In this document: piece after piece, positions 9,058 through 18,121 of the stretch
How positions within the stretch are numbered: position 1 is the first letter of the stretch
How the letters are laid out: each line of letters starts with the position of its first letter
Source: an uncultured Veillonella sp.
GTDB taxonomy: Bacteria > Bacillota > Negativicutes > Veillonellales > Veillonellaceae
Reading direction: 5' to 3'
Assembly (NCBI GenBank): GCA_900538355.1
Contig: UPXS01000001.1
Coordinates: 1 to 64,000 of the forward strand
DNA: 64,000 nt
Translations under genes and position numbers: made by a program
The notes under the pieces: generated by a model
Seen by the model: the letters and a program-made list of their open reading frames with translations, nothing else
The model's database searches: none
Told to the model about the DNA's origin: nothing

Positions 9058-9582
9058 TGAAAAAGGCTCCTTTCAAACTATACTTATATAAAATAAATTA
9101 TAACACTTTTTAAATTTATACACTACTATAAGAAAATGTAATATATAAGGATAAAATTTACATGAATTTGAAATTTGACTGCTGTTTATGTAAAAATACG
9201 ATGAATTACGGTAAAAATAAGGTTTTTTAACCTTTGAAAATGCGAAATGATAAACATTCGCAAAATCTAGGTTTTATATAGCTTTTAAAAGAAAAATTGA
9301 TAAATAAAATAATGAATGTGATAAAAAGCAATGTTTATTATTACAAAAAGTCATAACGATATAAGAATTAAAAGGGTACATACGAATATAGCAATCCTTT
9401 GGACATTTTCTATAGGATTAATTTATAATTATATCGATAAAGCTTTTGAATATTTATTTGAAAGCATAAGTAATGTTTCGGGCAGAAAATTATTGAAAAA
9501 CTTTCACTAGAATTCTTGCCATAACGCATACATATCAAAATTTTTTATTAGGTTAAGTACTAGAAAAGACGAGGACGATAAT
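9058..9582. other. AT-rich divergent intergenic region, no gene
   Basis: This 525-bp stretch lies between the leftward SLH gene and rightward lutA. I see no coding frame or RNA gene. It holds a TATAAT on the minus strand near 9097-9102 that may serve the SLH gene, and several short inverted repeats, including AATCCT/AGGATT flanking about 9393-9418 upstream of lutA. No known operator was recognised. Confidence 0.5.
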
Positions 9583-10320
9583 ATGAAAATTCATCTTTTC
9601 CAACAGTGTTTGATTGACATGTTCTACCCACATGTGGGCATGGCTGGTGTAGAAGTACTTGAAAGATTAGGCTGCGAGCTCGTAGTTCCTAAGAAACAAG
9701 TATGTTGTGGCCAAATGTTCACTAACTCTGGTTACAATGAAGCGGCTATGGACGCTATTAAGAACACAATCGAATGCTTCGAGAACGCTGAATATGTAGT
9801 CAGCATGTCCGGCTCTTGCGCATTTGCAATCCGTGATGAATATCATCATTTCTTGAAAGATCAACCTGAGTGGTTGGCACGTGCAGAACGATTGAGCGGC
9901 AAAATTTACGAGTTCACTCAATTCATTACTGACGTATTAGGTGTAGAAGATGTAGGTGCTCGTTTCAACGACTCCGTTACATACCACACATCTTGCCACG
10001 TAACTCGTTTGATGGGCATTAAAGAGCCTCCTTTCAAACTCCTTAAAAACGTTAAAGATATCAACTTGATCGAATTACCACGTGCAGACCGTTGCTGCGG
10101 TTTCGGCGGTACTTTCTCCGTTAAAAACCCTGAAATTAGTGAAGTTATGACACGCGAAAAAGCATTGGAAATTGCTAGCACAGGTGCTAACGTTATTTCC
10201 GGTTCTGACCAAGCGTGCTTGATGAACATCGCTGGTATGCTTGATCGTCTTCATAAAGAAGGCGAAATCGATCGCCGTATCAAAGTAATGCATATTGCTG
10301 AAATCTTAAACTGCCGTTAA
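9583..10320 (+). CDS. lutA: Lactate utilisation protein A (CCG-domain subunit)
   Basis: The cysteine-rich subunit of the LutABC complex, which oxidises L-lactate to pyruvate using iron-sulfur clusters. Two CCG-type motifs are visible: KQVCCGQMF near residue 43 and RADRCCGFGG near residue 172, with HTSCHVTR between them. The 245-residue length matches LutA/YkgE. GACGAGGACG precedes the ATG. The gene is first in a three-gene operon, with lutB 12 bases downstream. Lactate is the main energy source for Veillonella, so this is probably a central catabolic enzyme. No lutR-type regulator or lactate permease is adjacent. Confidence 0.95.
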   Translation: MKIHLFQQCLIDMFYPHVGMAGVEVLERLGCELVVPKKQVCCGQMFTNSGYNEAAMDAIKNTIECFENAEYVVSMSGSCAFAIRDEYHHFLKDQPEWLARAERLSGKIYEFTQFITDVLGVEDVGARFNDSVTYHTSCHVTRLMGIKEPPFKLLKNVKDINLIELPRADRCCGFGGTFSVKNPEISEVMTREKALEIASTGANVISGSDQACLMNIAGMLDRLHKEGEIDRRIKVMHIAEILNCR

Positions 10321-10332
10321 GGAGGAGACGAC

Positions 10333-11778
10333 ATGGCACTTATATATGACAATCGCCCCTATAAAACACGTATACAAGAATGTTTGGCTGACGATTTCAA
10401 AGTAGCAGCCATCAAAAAAGCACAAGACGTGTTTTATGATAAACGTAATACAGTAGTTGCGGATGTTCCTGAATGGTTAGATTTCCGCGCTGAAGCAGCT
10501 GAAATTCGCGATCACGTACTTAATCATTTGGATTACTATGTAAACCAATTTGCTGAAAACGCTGAAAAAGCTGGTTCTAAAGTTCACTTTGCATTCGACG
10601 ATAAAGAAGCGACTCAAATCGCTTTAGATATCCTTCGTCAACGCGAAGCAAAAATGATCGTAAAATCCAAAACTATCTTAACTGAAGAAATTGGTTTGAA
10701 CGAAGTATTAGAAGAAGCTGGTATCGAAGTAAACGAAACTGACTTGGCTGAATTTATTTTGCAAACTGCAGTAAGCCCACCATCTCACATCGTAGTGCCA
10801 GGTCTTCACTTTGAACGTAACAAAATCCGCGAAATCTTCGCTGAAAAATTAGGTTACACAGGTACTGAAAACCCTACAGAAATGACTCACTTCGTACGTG
10901 GTTATGTACGTGAGCGCTTCTTGAAAGCTGACGTAGGCGTTAACGGTTGTAACTTTGCGGTAGCTGAGTCCGGTACTTGTACTATCGTTTCCAATGAAGG
11001 TAACGGTCGTATGGCTAGTTCCATTCCTAAGACTCAATTGATCTTCTTAGGTACTGAGCGTATCGTTCCTAACTTCAAAGCTCTTGACGTTATGATGGAA
11101 ATGTTGAACCGCTCTGCAGTAGGTGCTAAAATTTCCAACTACTTCTCCATGATGACTGGTCCTGCTCGCGCTGGTGAAGCTGATGGCCCTGAAGAAACTC
11201 ATATCATTATCATCGACAACGGTCGTTCCGGTATCTTGGGTGGTACATTCCAAGAAATGCTTCGTTGTATCCGTTGTGGTGCATGTATGAATATCTGCCC
11301 TGTATACCGCCACATTTCTGGTCACGGTTATGGCTCTGTATATCCAGGCCCAATGGGTGCTGTATTGACTCCATTGTTCAAAGGTTATGATGTAGCAGGC
11401 GACCTTCCATACGCTTCCACATTGTGCGGCGCATGTACAGAAAACTGTCCAGTAGCTATTCCATTGCATGAGTTGTTGATGGAACACCGTCACATTATGG
11501 CTGACATCGAAAAAACTCGTCCAAAAGCTGAGGAAGCTATCTTCACAGCAGCTGCTAAGATGTTCGGCAACTCCACATTGTTCGATCTTGGTACAAAAGC
11601 TGGCGCTATCGGTATGAACTTAATTAGTAACAAAGAAGGCAATATGCCTACATGGACTCAAGCTGTTCCAGTAATGAATGGCTGGACTAAATCCAAAGAA
11701 ATGGGTACATTGAAGTTCAAGAAATTCCGTGATTTATATGCTGAACATGAAAAGAACAAGAAAAAGGAGAAAAAATAA
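10333..11778 (+). CDS. lutB: Lactate utilisation protein B (iron-sulfur subunit)
   Basis: A 481-residue iron-sulfur protein with an N-terminal LUD domain and a C-terminal pair of 4Fe-4S sites, visible as CIRCGACMNICPVY (about residues 312-325) and LCGACTENCPVAIP (about 365-378). It is expected to pass electrons within the LutABC lactate oxidase complex. AAGGAGG lies just upstream of the start. The TAA stop shares a base with the ATG of lutC (TAATG), so translation is probably coupled. Confidence 0.95.
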   Translation: MALIYDNRPYKTRIQECLADDFKVAAIKKAQDVFYDKRNTVVADVPEWLDFRAEAAEIRDHVLNHLDYYVNQFAENAEKAGSKVHFAFDDKEATQIALDILRQREAKMIVKSKTILTEEIGLNEVLEEAGIEVNETDLAEFILQTAVSPPSHIVVPGLHFERNKIREIFAEKLGYTGTENPTEMTHFVRGYVRERFLKADVGVNGCNFAVAESGTCTIVSNEGNGRMASSIPKTQLIFLGTERIVPNFKALDVMMEMLNRSAVGAKISNYFSMMTGPARAGEADGPEETHIIIIDNGRSGILGGTFQEMLRCIRCGACMNICPVYRHISGHGYGSVYPGPMGAVLTPLFKGYDVAGDLPYASTLCGACTENCPVAIPLHELLMEHRHIMADIEKTRPKAEEAIFTAAAKMFGNSTLFDLGTKAGAIGMNLISNKEGNMPTWTQAVPVMNGWTKSKEMGTLKFKKFRDLYAEHEKNKKKEKK

Positions 11779-12500
11779 TGGATGAAGTTAAACGTAATCA
11801 ATTTGTTGCACGTTTATCTCGTGCATTAGGCCGTGATCAAGTGCCTACATCTGTACCGGCTTTTGATTATAGCCATGGTCCTCAAGAAACTATGTTCAAA
11901 GAATTATCTCGCGAACAAGTTATCACTATGTTCAAAGAACAATGTGAACGCGTAGGTACAAAATTCGTAGATACTACACCTGATAAATTAGGTGAAACTA
12001 TTATGGCTGTTATCGAAGAACGTGGTAATGGTAAGGTAATCTTCCCAAGCACTTCTGAGGTTGAAGAATATAAATTAAAAGAATTATTCGAAAAAGACGC
12101 AGCTTCTAATGGTGGTGTTCGTACGTACTTCCAATGGGACCCAGCTAAAGGTCGTGAAGAAAATATTTCTAACACAGCTAATGCTGATATCGGTATTACA
12201 TTCCCATTCTGTGGTATTGCTGAAACAGCTACTGTAGTACAAGCCTCTTGTGAAGAGTCTGGTCGTGCAATCAGCTTGTTGCCAGAAACTCATGTTGCTG
12301 TATTATATACTGATACAATCAACCCACGTATGACACAAACTATGGAACATTTAGCTGAACGTTACCACAACGATCCGTCCAAATTCCCTACAAATATTTG
12401 CTTGATTTCCGGTCCGTCTCGTACGGCTGATATCGAGCTCGTAACTGTAGATGGTGCGCATGGTCCTATCCAAGTAACTTACGTTTTAGTTAATAGATAA
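11778..12500 (+). CDS. lutC: Lactate utilisation protein C (LUD domain)
   Basis: A 240-residue LUD-domain protein and the third gene of the lutABC operon. The segment NTANADIGITFPFCGIAETATVV and the terminal DIELVTVDGAHGPIQVTYVLV are typical of LutC/YkgG. The start overlaps the lutB stop by one base. A rho-independent terminator follows, which closes the operon. The exact role of LutC in the complex is less well defined than that of LutA and LutB. Confidence 0.93.
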   Translation: MDEVKRNQFVARLSRALGRDQVPTSVPAFDYSHGPQETMFKELSREQVITMFKEQCERVGTKFVDTTPDKLGETIMAVIEERGNGKVIFPSTSEVEEYKLKELFEKDAASNGGVRTYFQWDPAKGREENISNTANADIGITFPFCGIAETATVVQASCEESGRAISLLPETHVAVLYTDTINPRMTQTMEHLAERYHNDPSKFPTNICLISGPSRTADIELVTVDGAHGPIQVTYVLVNR

Positions 12501-12536
12501 TCCTATAATTAGGTAGTGTTATAACTAAATACATTT

Positions 12537-12578
12537 AAAGGTGATCTTCCTATGGAAGGTCACCTTTTTATATGCGTA
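12537..12578 (+). terminator. Terminator of lutABC
   Basis: AAAGGTGATCTTCC pairs with GAAGGTCACCTTT across a short TATG loop and is followed by Ts. Confidence 0.88.
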
Positions 12579-12702
12579 TCTTTCTATTGTGATATAGAGC
12601 ATCTTGAAAAGGCAGAGGTATCGGTACATCCATGGAGATTAACATATTTATAAAACTTGCAGAATCCGCATAGAAAAACTTATATAATTTGAATTATTTT
12701 AC

Positions 12703-12730
12703 TTGTAAAATTTTCGATATATGATATACT
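12703..12730 (+). promoter_or_regulatory. Probable promoter of the symporter gene
   Basis: TTGTAA (12703-12708), a 16-bp spacer and TATACT (12725-12730) lie about 45 bases upstream of the start codon at 12776. Confidence 0.5.
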
Positions 12731-12775
12731 GAGTTCATAACCTATTATTGTGATATGAATTAAAAGAGGTGTATT

Positions 12776-14167
12776 ATGAATATTCCATTCTTTACAGATT
12801 ACCTCATGCTAAGCAATCCATTAAGTATCGGTATTATCGTAGTATTTGTGCTCGCGTTAATCGGTATTTATGCTTTGCAACGCAAGGGTACATCCTTTGG
12901 TAATCTTGTTATTATTGGTACTATTGTTGGTGCCGTACTTGGTATTGCTATTCAAATTATTGCAGGCTTCCCAGATGATCCTTCTAAAGTGGTGTACATC
13001 AAGGAAAGTACGAAGTGGTTCTCCCTTGTAGGGGGCGGCTTTATTGATTTGATCCGCATGCTTGTTATTCCTATTGTATTTATTTCCATTGTACATGTTA
13101 TCTTGCACATGGAAGCTAGTGCTAACCTCAAGAAATTAGTGGTTGCCATGGTTTCTACAAATCTCGGCATGGTAGCTGTTGCTGCTATCGTTGGTCTTAT
13201 CTTGGGTAATGCATTTGGCTTAGGTCAAGGTTTTGATATTGTTGAATCTGGTAAAAAGATTCGTGAAATTAAACCGATGGTTGATACATTCCGTGCGTTG
13301 ATTCCAAGTAACCCAATTCAAGCTGCAGCTGAAACAAATGTTATCGGCATCGTAGTATTTGCAATCATCTTGGGCAGTGTTGCTCGCTTGTTGAAGAAAA
13401 CAGGCACAAATAGCATGGAAATCTTCACTAAGCTATTTGATGAGCTTCATCAATTAATTTCTTGGGTTGCAGACTTCATTATCGGTCTTATGCCATACGG
13501 CGTAGTTGCATTATTGGCATCTACATTGGCAACACGTGGTTTGCAAGCTATCTTAGACATGGGCCTATTCGTAGTATTGCTTTACGTTGGTCTTTTGATT
13601 ATGTTCGTTGTTCAAGCTATCTTGATTGCTAGCTTCGGTTACAACCCGATTACATACTTCAAAAAAGCAAAAGCTCCACTCTTGTTGGCTTTCACATCCC
13701 GTTCCTCTATGGGCGTATTGCCATTAACTGTTGAAACATTGACAAAACGTCTTGGCGTAAATGCTACAACAGCAAATACAGTAGCATCCTTCGGTACTAC
13801 TGCAGGCATGCAAGGTTGTGCCGGCGTGTTCCCAGCACTTGTTGTTGTGTACATCTCTAACGTAGCGGGTATCCCATTTGATTTGACTATGTACATTATG
13901 AGCGTTATCGTTATCGCTATTGGTTCTGTTGGTATCGCAGGCGTTCCTGGTACAGCTACAATGGCTGCATCTGTATCCCTTAGCGGTACAGGTCTTGGTG
14001 CGTACTTCACATCCATCAGCCCAATCCTTGCTATCGATCCATTGATCGACATGGGCCGTACATGCTTGAACGTATCTGGTTCCTTAACAAATGCTCTCGT
14101 AGTAGATAAGATTATGGGCACTATCGATAAAGACGCCTATAACAACCCTAATGAAGGTCGTGTTTAA
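12776..14167 (+). CDS. tcyP: Dicarboxylate/amino acid:cation symporter, cystine-type
   Basis: A 463-residue membrane protein of the DAACS (glutamate/dicarboxylate symporter) family. The order of features matches the TcyP cystine transporter branch: several N-terminal membrane spans, RMLVIPIVFISIVH, the serine-rich re-entrant loop FTSRSSMGVLPLTV, TTAGMQGCAGVFPALV, and the second loop with GVPGTATMAA near the C-terminus. The substrate is inferred from overall resemblance and could be another amino acid. AGAGGTG precedes the ATG. The gene is single, flanked by terminators. Its proximity to the sulfite reductase downstream would fit sulfur metabolism. Confidence 0.8.
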   Translation: MNIPFFTDYLMLSNPLSIGIIVVFVLALIGIYALQRKGTSFGNLVIIGTIVGAVLGIAIQIIAGFPDDPSKVVYIKESTKWFSLVGGGFIDLIRMLVIPIVFISIVHVILHMEASANLKKLVVAMVSTNLGMVAVAAIVGLILGNAFGLGQGFDIVESGKKIREIKPMVDTFRALIPSNPIQAAAETNVIGIVVFAIILGSVARLLKKTGTNSMEIFTKLFDELHQLISWVADFIIGLMPYGVVALLASTLATRGLQAILDMGLFVVLLYVGLLIMFVVQAILIASFGYNPITYFKKAKAPLLLAFTSRSSMGVLPLTVETLTKRLGVNATTANTVASFGTTAGMQGCAGVFPALVVVYISNVAGIPFDLTMYIMSVIVIAIGSVGIAGVPGTATMAASVSLSGTGLGAYFTSISPILAIDPLIDMGRTCLNVSGSLTNALVVDKIMGTIDKDAYNNPNEGRV

Positions 14168-14224
14168 TCTTAGACCATAGAACTGCCATGAAAGAATGGT
14201 TAGTTTCACATTAAAACTAAATCA

Positions 14225-14254
14225 AAAGAACAGTCTTCGGACTGTTCTTTTTTT
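14225..14254 (+). terminator. Terminator of the symporter gene
   Basis: AAAGAACAGTC pairs with GACTGTTCTTT over a TTCG tetraloop, followed by seven Ts. Confidence 0.92.
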
Positions 14255-14438
14255 ATCTGCTCTTTACTGATCTAGCTCTTATTAAAAGTAATTATTATTA
14301 CAGATTGTAAAGCCTATTATTTGTAATTGATATTAAAATTGTGAGCTTGGCTACTAACATACGTATGCGTGTATGGTATACTAGCCTATGAAAAGTTCTG
14401 TATTATGCTTAATAAATATAAGCCAAGAGGGTACTAAT
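14255..14438 (+). promoter_or_regulatory. Leader of the sulfite reductase gene
   Basis: TATACT at 14377-14382 is a plausible -10. A perfect palindrome CATACGTATG lies about 10 bases upstream of it and could be an operator. A good -35 at normal spacing is not visible. Confidence 0.4.
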
Positions 14439-15992
14439 ATGATTACACAAGAGTTGAAAGATCGATTAATTGCAGATTATCCAAAGTTTGAAGATATGAC
14501 GCATAAATTCTATAAGAAAGAAATGTCTATTGCGGACTATAAAGGCCAATCTGGTGCCTATGGTAGTTACGCTGAGCGCGGTGCAAACACTGGCATGAGT
14601 CGTTGGCGTTTCAATGGGGGACGCATGACGCGTCAGCATATGCAGTTTTTAGCTGACTCCATTCGCAAATATAATTTGCAGCACGTACATTTCACTACCG
14701 GCCAATGCTTGCAAATGCATGGCCTCGATGGTGATACAATTTTAAATCTCTATAAAGAATGTTATGATCACGGTATCTATAACCGCGGTGCTGGTGGCGA
14801 CAATCCAAATGTAGTGGCTAGTATTTTGCGCGGCATCGATCCTCGTGAAACCTTAGATATTACGCCATATGCAACGGCTATCAGCGAGTTCCTTTTAGAG
14901 CAAATGTTCTACATCAAAATTCCTCGCAAATTTAAAATGGGCATCGATAATGGCTTCGATAGTACACCACATGCTACGTTCAAGGACCTTGGTTTCAATT
15001 TAACGAAATATAATACCTTCGATGTATACGCTTGTGGTGGTATTGGCCCAAATCCTCGCATTGGTATTCCTGTGGCCCATGATGTGGCGCCTGAGGATGT
15101 TTTATACCATGTGAAAGCTATGCTTATGGTCTTTGCTAATCATGGTAATTTCAAAAACCGCGGCAAGGCTCGTACACGTTACATGCCTGCTGAAATGGGT
15201 GGGGCTGAAGCTTTCATTAAGACCTATGAAGAAACATTGGCGATGGTGAAAGAAGTTGAACAATTAACAATTAATCCAGCTGACTATGCTTATGAAATCA
15301 CAAAAACTGGTAAGCGTGATAATTCTGTGGAAAACGATCGTATTCACCGTCAAAAACAAGAAGGTTTATACTACGTAGAATACCATCCGGCAGGTGGTGA
15401 TGCGAACGTAGAACACCTATTGGCAGCCCTTGACTATGCAGTAACACTCGATCAAGTAGAAGCGCGTATTGCGCCAGACCAAGCCTTGTTCTTTATCAAC
15501 CTTACTGCTGATGAGGCTCGTAAAATCGCGGAATTAACAGATGACAGCGCTGAAAATGATTTCCGCCGTTCTGTATCCTGTGTAGGCTCCACAGTATGTC
15601 AAATCGGCATGCAAGACTCTAATGGCCTGTTGAAAGATATCTTTAAACATCTTGAAGAAAAAGGGGTAGACACAAGTAAACTACCTCGTCTACACATCTC
15701 TGGCTGTCCACACTCCTGTGGTACACACCAAATTGGCGAAATTGGCTTCCATGGAGCTGTAAAACTAGTAGACAAGAAACCTACAGTAGCCTTCATCCTC
15801 GTAGACGGTGGTTCCGAACACATGGGCTCCGAAAACTTCGGTAAAATGGCAGGCAATATCGTAGCCACAAAAATTCCAGAATTCCTGGAAGCACTAGCCA
15901 ATATCCTGAATGAATCCCCAGAACCAGACTTTGGATCCTGGAGAATGACACACAAAGCGGAATACATGGAACTTATAAAAGCATTTGAGTAA
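14439..15992 (+). CDS. Siroheme-dependent sulfite/nitrite reductase
   Basis: A 517-residue enzyme of the ferredoxin-type nitrite/sulfite reductase family, which carries out six-electron reduction at a coupled siroheme-4Fe-4S centre. The duplicated ferredoxin-like halves are visible, with FTTGQCLQMHGL in the N-terminal half and the cluster ligands in the C-terminal half: CVGSTVC (Cys-X5-Cys) and CPHSC (Cys-X3-Cys) within SGCPHSCGTHQIGEIGF. An ATG 17 codons upstream is in frame, but AAGAGGG precedes the ATG at 14439. Sulfite and nitrite cannot be distinguished reliably by eye. The gene is single and followed directly by a hairpin element. Confidence 0.88.
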   Translation: MITQELKDRLIADYPKFEDMTHKFYKKEMSIADYKGQSGAYGSYAERGANTGMSRWRFNGGRMTRQHMQFLADSIRKYNLQHVHFTTGQCLQMHGLDGDTILNLYKECYDHGIYNRGAGGDNPNVVASILRGIDPRETLDITPYATAISEFLLEQMFYIKIPRKFKMGIDNGFDSTPHATFKDLGFNLTKYNTFDVYACGGIGPNPRIGIPVAHDVAPEDVLYHVKAMLMVFANHGNFKNRGKARTRYMPAEMGGAEAFIKTYEETLAMVKEVEQLTINPADYAYEITKTGKRDNSVENDRIHRQKQEGLYYVEYHPAGGDANVEHLLAALDYAVTLDQVEARIAPDQALFFINLTADEARKIAELTDDSAENDFRRSVSCVGSTVCQIGMQDSNGLLKDIFKHLEEKGVDTSKLPRLHISGCPHSCGTHQIGEIGFHGAVKLVDKKPTVAFILVDGGSEHMGSENFGKMAGNIVATKIPEFLEALANILNESPEPDFGSWRMTHKAEYMELIKAFE

Positions 15993-16003
15993 ATTCCTTT
16001 TCC

Positions 16004-16147
16004 GCTTGTGATGGGGCCCTGTTAGATTGCGACAACTCAATAAATAATAAAAAGAGGTCCCTCTTTGCTCCGTTCTTCGCAAAGTCGCTGCATAGGGACC
16101 TCTTTTTATTATTTGAGCGTCTGCTATTAACCAGTCCCATCACAAGC
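16004..16147. repeat. Nested-hairpin element, copy A
   Basis: A perfect 12-bp outer inverted repeat (GCTTGTGATGGG at 16004-16015, complement at 16136-16147) encloses a stem of about 24 bp made of CTCAATAAATAATAAAAAG plus AGGTCCCT and its complement ending in ATTATTTGAG. The loop on the minus strand reads GCAGCGACTTTGCGAAG followed by AACGGAGCAA. The inner stem, with its A-run and T-run, can also act as a bidirectional terminator for the reductase gene. Confidence 0.8.
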
Positions 16148-16747
16148 TACATTTGAGCTTTACTCAATATGCTTTTATGTGATGGGGGAAGGGGTTAGAA
16201 AACTAGGTATCTTCTTGCGTCGCCCTTCGTAAAGTCGCTGCAGAAATACCTAGTTTTATTTTTATAACACCTGCTATGGACTAGTCCCATAGCAAACAAC
16301 ATCTATTGCTTAATATACAGAAATCCCCATCACAAGCTACATCTAATCTTTACTCAATATGCTTTTATGTGATGGGGGAAGGGGTTAGAAAACTAAGTAT
16401 CTCCTTGCGTCGCCCTTCGTAAAGTCGCTGCAGAAATACCTAGTTTTATTTTTATAACACCTGTTATGAATTAGTCCCATAGCAAACAACATCTACTACT
16501 TAATATACAGAAGTCCCCCATCACAAGCTACATTTGATCTTTACTCAATATGCTTTTATGTAATGGGGGAGCTAGGTATCTTCTTGCTCCGTCCTTCGTA
16601 AAGTCGCTGCAGAAATATCTAGTTTTATTTTTATAATGCCTGCTATGAATTAGTCCCATAGCAAACAACATCTACTGCTTAATATACAGAAATCCCCATC
16701 ACAAGCTACATTTGATCTTTACTCAATATGCTTTTATGGATGGGGAA
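16136..16747. repeat. Tandem array of a ~190-bp hairpin-rich unit
   Basis: Units begin with CCCATCACAAGCTAC at 16136, 16326, 16517 and 16695, giving periods of 190, 191 and 178 bp; the fourth is partial. Each full unit has three stems: CCCATCACA with TGTGATGGGG, an ACTAGGTAT-type stem whose loop is a variant of the conserved core (minus strand CTGCAGCGACTTTACGAAG followed by GRCGRMGCAAG), and GCTATGG with CCATAGC. Third-unit shortening falls just before the core stem. No reading frame with a ribosome binding site spans the array. Confidence 0.85.
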
Positions 16748-16867
16748 ATGGAGAGACTAGCCGCAGGCTAGCTTCTTCCAGATGGAGGGCGTGGCGACAT
16801 TAGTCTAAAGCCTTTTTATATAGATCAATCGGTTTATCTAGGCGTTATGTGTTTTACGTGTGTAGTT
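16748..16867. other. Spacer with a weak hairpin
   Basis: Between the array and copy B lies a looser inverted repeat (AGACTA near 16755 with TAGTCT near 16800) whose loop is GC-richer than its surroundings. It resembles the hairpin elements in layout but I cannot match the conserved core in it. Confidence 0.4.
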
Positions 16868-17013
16868 CTATTTTGATGGGACGCCTTTATGAATATAGTT
16901 ATAAAAAAGTACAAATATACTTGTGCAGCGACTTTGCGAAGAACGGAGCAAGCAAGTATATTTGTACTTTTTTAACTAGGTTGTAGAAATGAAATGGGGC
17001 CCCATCAAAATAG
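16868..17013. repeat. Nested-hairpin element, copy B
   Basis: A perfect 13-bp outer inverted repeat (CTATTTTGATGGG at 16868-16880, complement at 17001-17013) encloses a stem of about 20 bp (AAAAAGTACAAATATACTTG with its complement). The loop on the plus strand carries the same core as copy A: GCAGCGACTTTGCGAAG followed by AACGGAGCAA. Length is 146 bp. The core orientation is opposite to that in copy A and the tandem array. Confidence 0.8.
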
Positions 17014-17106
17014 GGAGAATAACCTTGTAAAGCATATGTTGCCTAGATAACCCTTGATTGATTGTGTTATAATAGGCTTTATAGTAGTGTTTGGAGGATT
17101 TATCAG

Positions 17107-17922
17107 ATGTTATTTACCGTCAATACAGAAGTCTGTACACGATGCGGCCTTTGCGTAGCTGACTGTCCAACAGGCTTGCTAGTGATGTCCGAGAATGGGC
17201 CTGTGACTGGCAAGGGAGGTTGTATCTCCTGTGGGCATTGTATTTCCGTATGCCCTACGCTTGCTCTCGATAGTGATATGACACCACGTAAAGAGCAAAT
17301 CGATATCACAAAAGAACAAAAATTAACGCCAGAGCAAGCTGAGTTATTCTTGCGCAGCCGTCGCTCTATACGTAATTATCAAAATAAACCAGTTCCTGCT
17401 GAGCTTATTCGCAAGGTGTTAAACGTTGCGAGAATGGCTCCAACAGCAACAAATACACAAGGTATTTCCTATATTGTAATTCGGGACAAACAAAAGTTGC
17501 GCCGCATTGCTGATCTCGTTCTTGAGTGGATGCATTTAGCTGCGAAAACTGTGCCGATTATGCGTCTTTATGCTCGTGCAGCACAAGCTGAGGTCGATAA
17601 GGGCAAGGAATATATCTTGCGCGATGCTCCTGCGTTAGTAGTGGCCATCGGTTCTAAAAAAGATATTCACCGTACTCATGATAGCGGGCATTCCTGCTTG
17701 TCTTATGCAGAGTTATATGCACCAACATTGGGTTTAGGCACTTGTTGGGCTGGCTTCTTTGAACATGCAGGTGAAGCAGAGTATAAACCACTACTGGAAC
17801 TATTAGGTGTACCAGAGGATAAAATCATTGCTGGTGGTATCTTGATGGGCTATCCAAAGGTTCGTTACCGCAACATTGTGGAACGCCAACCATTGGATGT
17901 TACATTCGATACTGAAGAATAG
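17107..17922 (+). CDS. Ferredoxin-domain nitroreductase
   Basis: A 271-residue protein with two 4Fe-4S motifs at the N-terminus (CTRCGLCVADCP and CISCGHCISVCP, about residues 8-50) fused to a flavin-dependent nitroreductase domain (RSRRSIRNYQNKPV, then MAPTATNTQG, then the C-terminal GGILMGYPKVRY). Such fusions take electrons through the clusters to FMN and reduce nitro compounds or quinones. An in-frame ATG lies 15 codons upstream, but GGAGG sits before the ATG at 17107. The gene is single, preceded by the hairpin block and followed by a terminator. The physiological substrate is unknown. Confidence 0.9.
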   Translation: MLFTVNTEVCTRCGLCVADCPTGLLVMSENGPVTGKGGCISCGHCISVCPTLALDSDMTPRKEQIDITKEQKLTPEQAELFLRSRRSIRNYQNKPVPAELIRKVLNVARMAPTATNTQGISYIVIRDKQKLRRIADLVLEWMHLAAKTVPIMRLYARAAQAEVDKGKEYILRDAPALVVAIGSKKDIHRTHDSGHSCLSYAELYAPTLGLGTCWAGFFEHAGEAEYKPLLELLGVPEDKIIAGGILMGYPKVRYRNIVERQPLDVTFDTEE

Positions 17923-17969
17923 TAGTGATTGATTACTAATAATAGTGATTGATACCAAAGAATAAAATA

Positions 17970-18005
17970 AAAGCGATACTCTAAACAGTTAGGGTATCGC
18001 TTTTT
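17970..18005 (+). terminator. Terminator of the nitroreductase gene
   Basis: AAAAGCGATAC pairs with GTATCGCTTTTT, with an inner CTAA/TTAG extension. Confidence 0.88.
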
Positions 18006-18085
18006 GGCGCTATACATATTTTACTGTAGTTACTATATTTGTTATGGTGATAGTCGTAATTATAAATCTTATAATAGATTATATC

Positions 18086-18119
18086 AAAAAGACCGGCCTC
18101 GTAGTGAGGTCGGTCTTTT
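18086..18119. terminator. Bidirectional terminator between convergent genes
   Basis: AAAAAGACCGGCCTC pairs with GAGGTCGGTCTTTT. On the minus strand it lies just beyond the stop of the MetQ-like gene. Confidence 0.88.
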
Positions 18120-18121
18120 GG

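Noticed and set aside
16136..16747. Possible CRISPR array from the regular repeats
   Set aside because: The unit is about 190 bp and conserved throughout, with no short repeats separated by unique spacers and no cas genes nearby.
16868..17013. Possible integron attC site, because of variable stems and a conserved motif
   Set aside because: The GTTRRRY/RYYYAAC boxes are not present in the required orientation and the conservation lies in the loop. No integrase gene is in the window.
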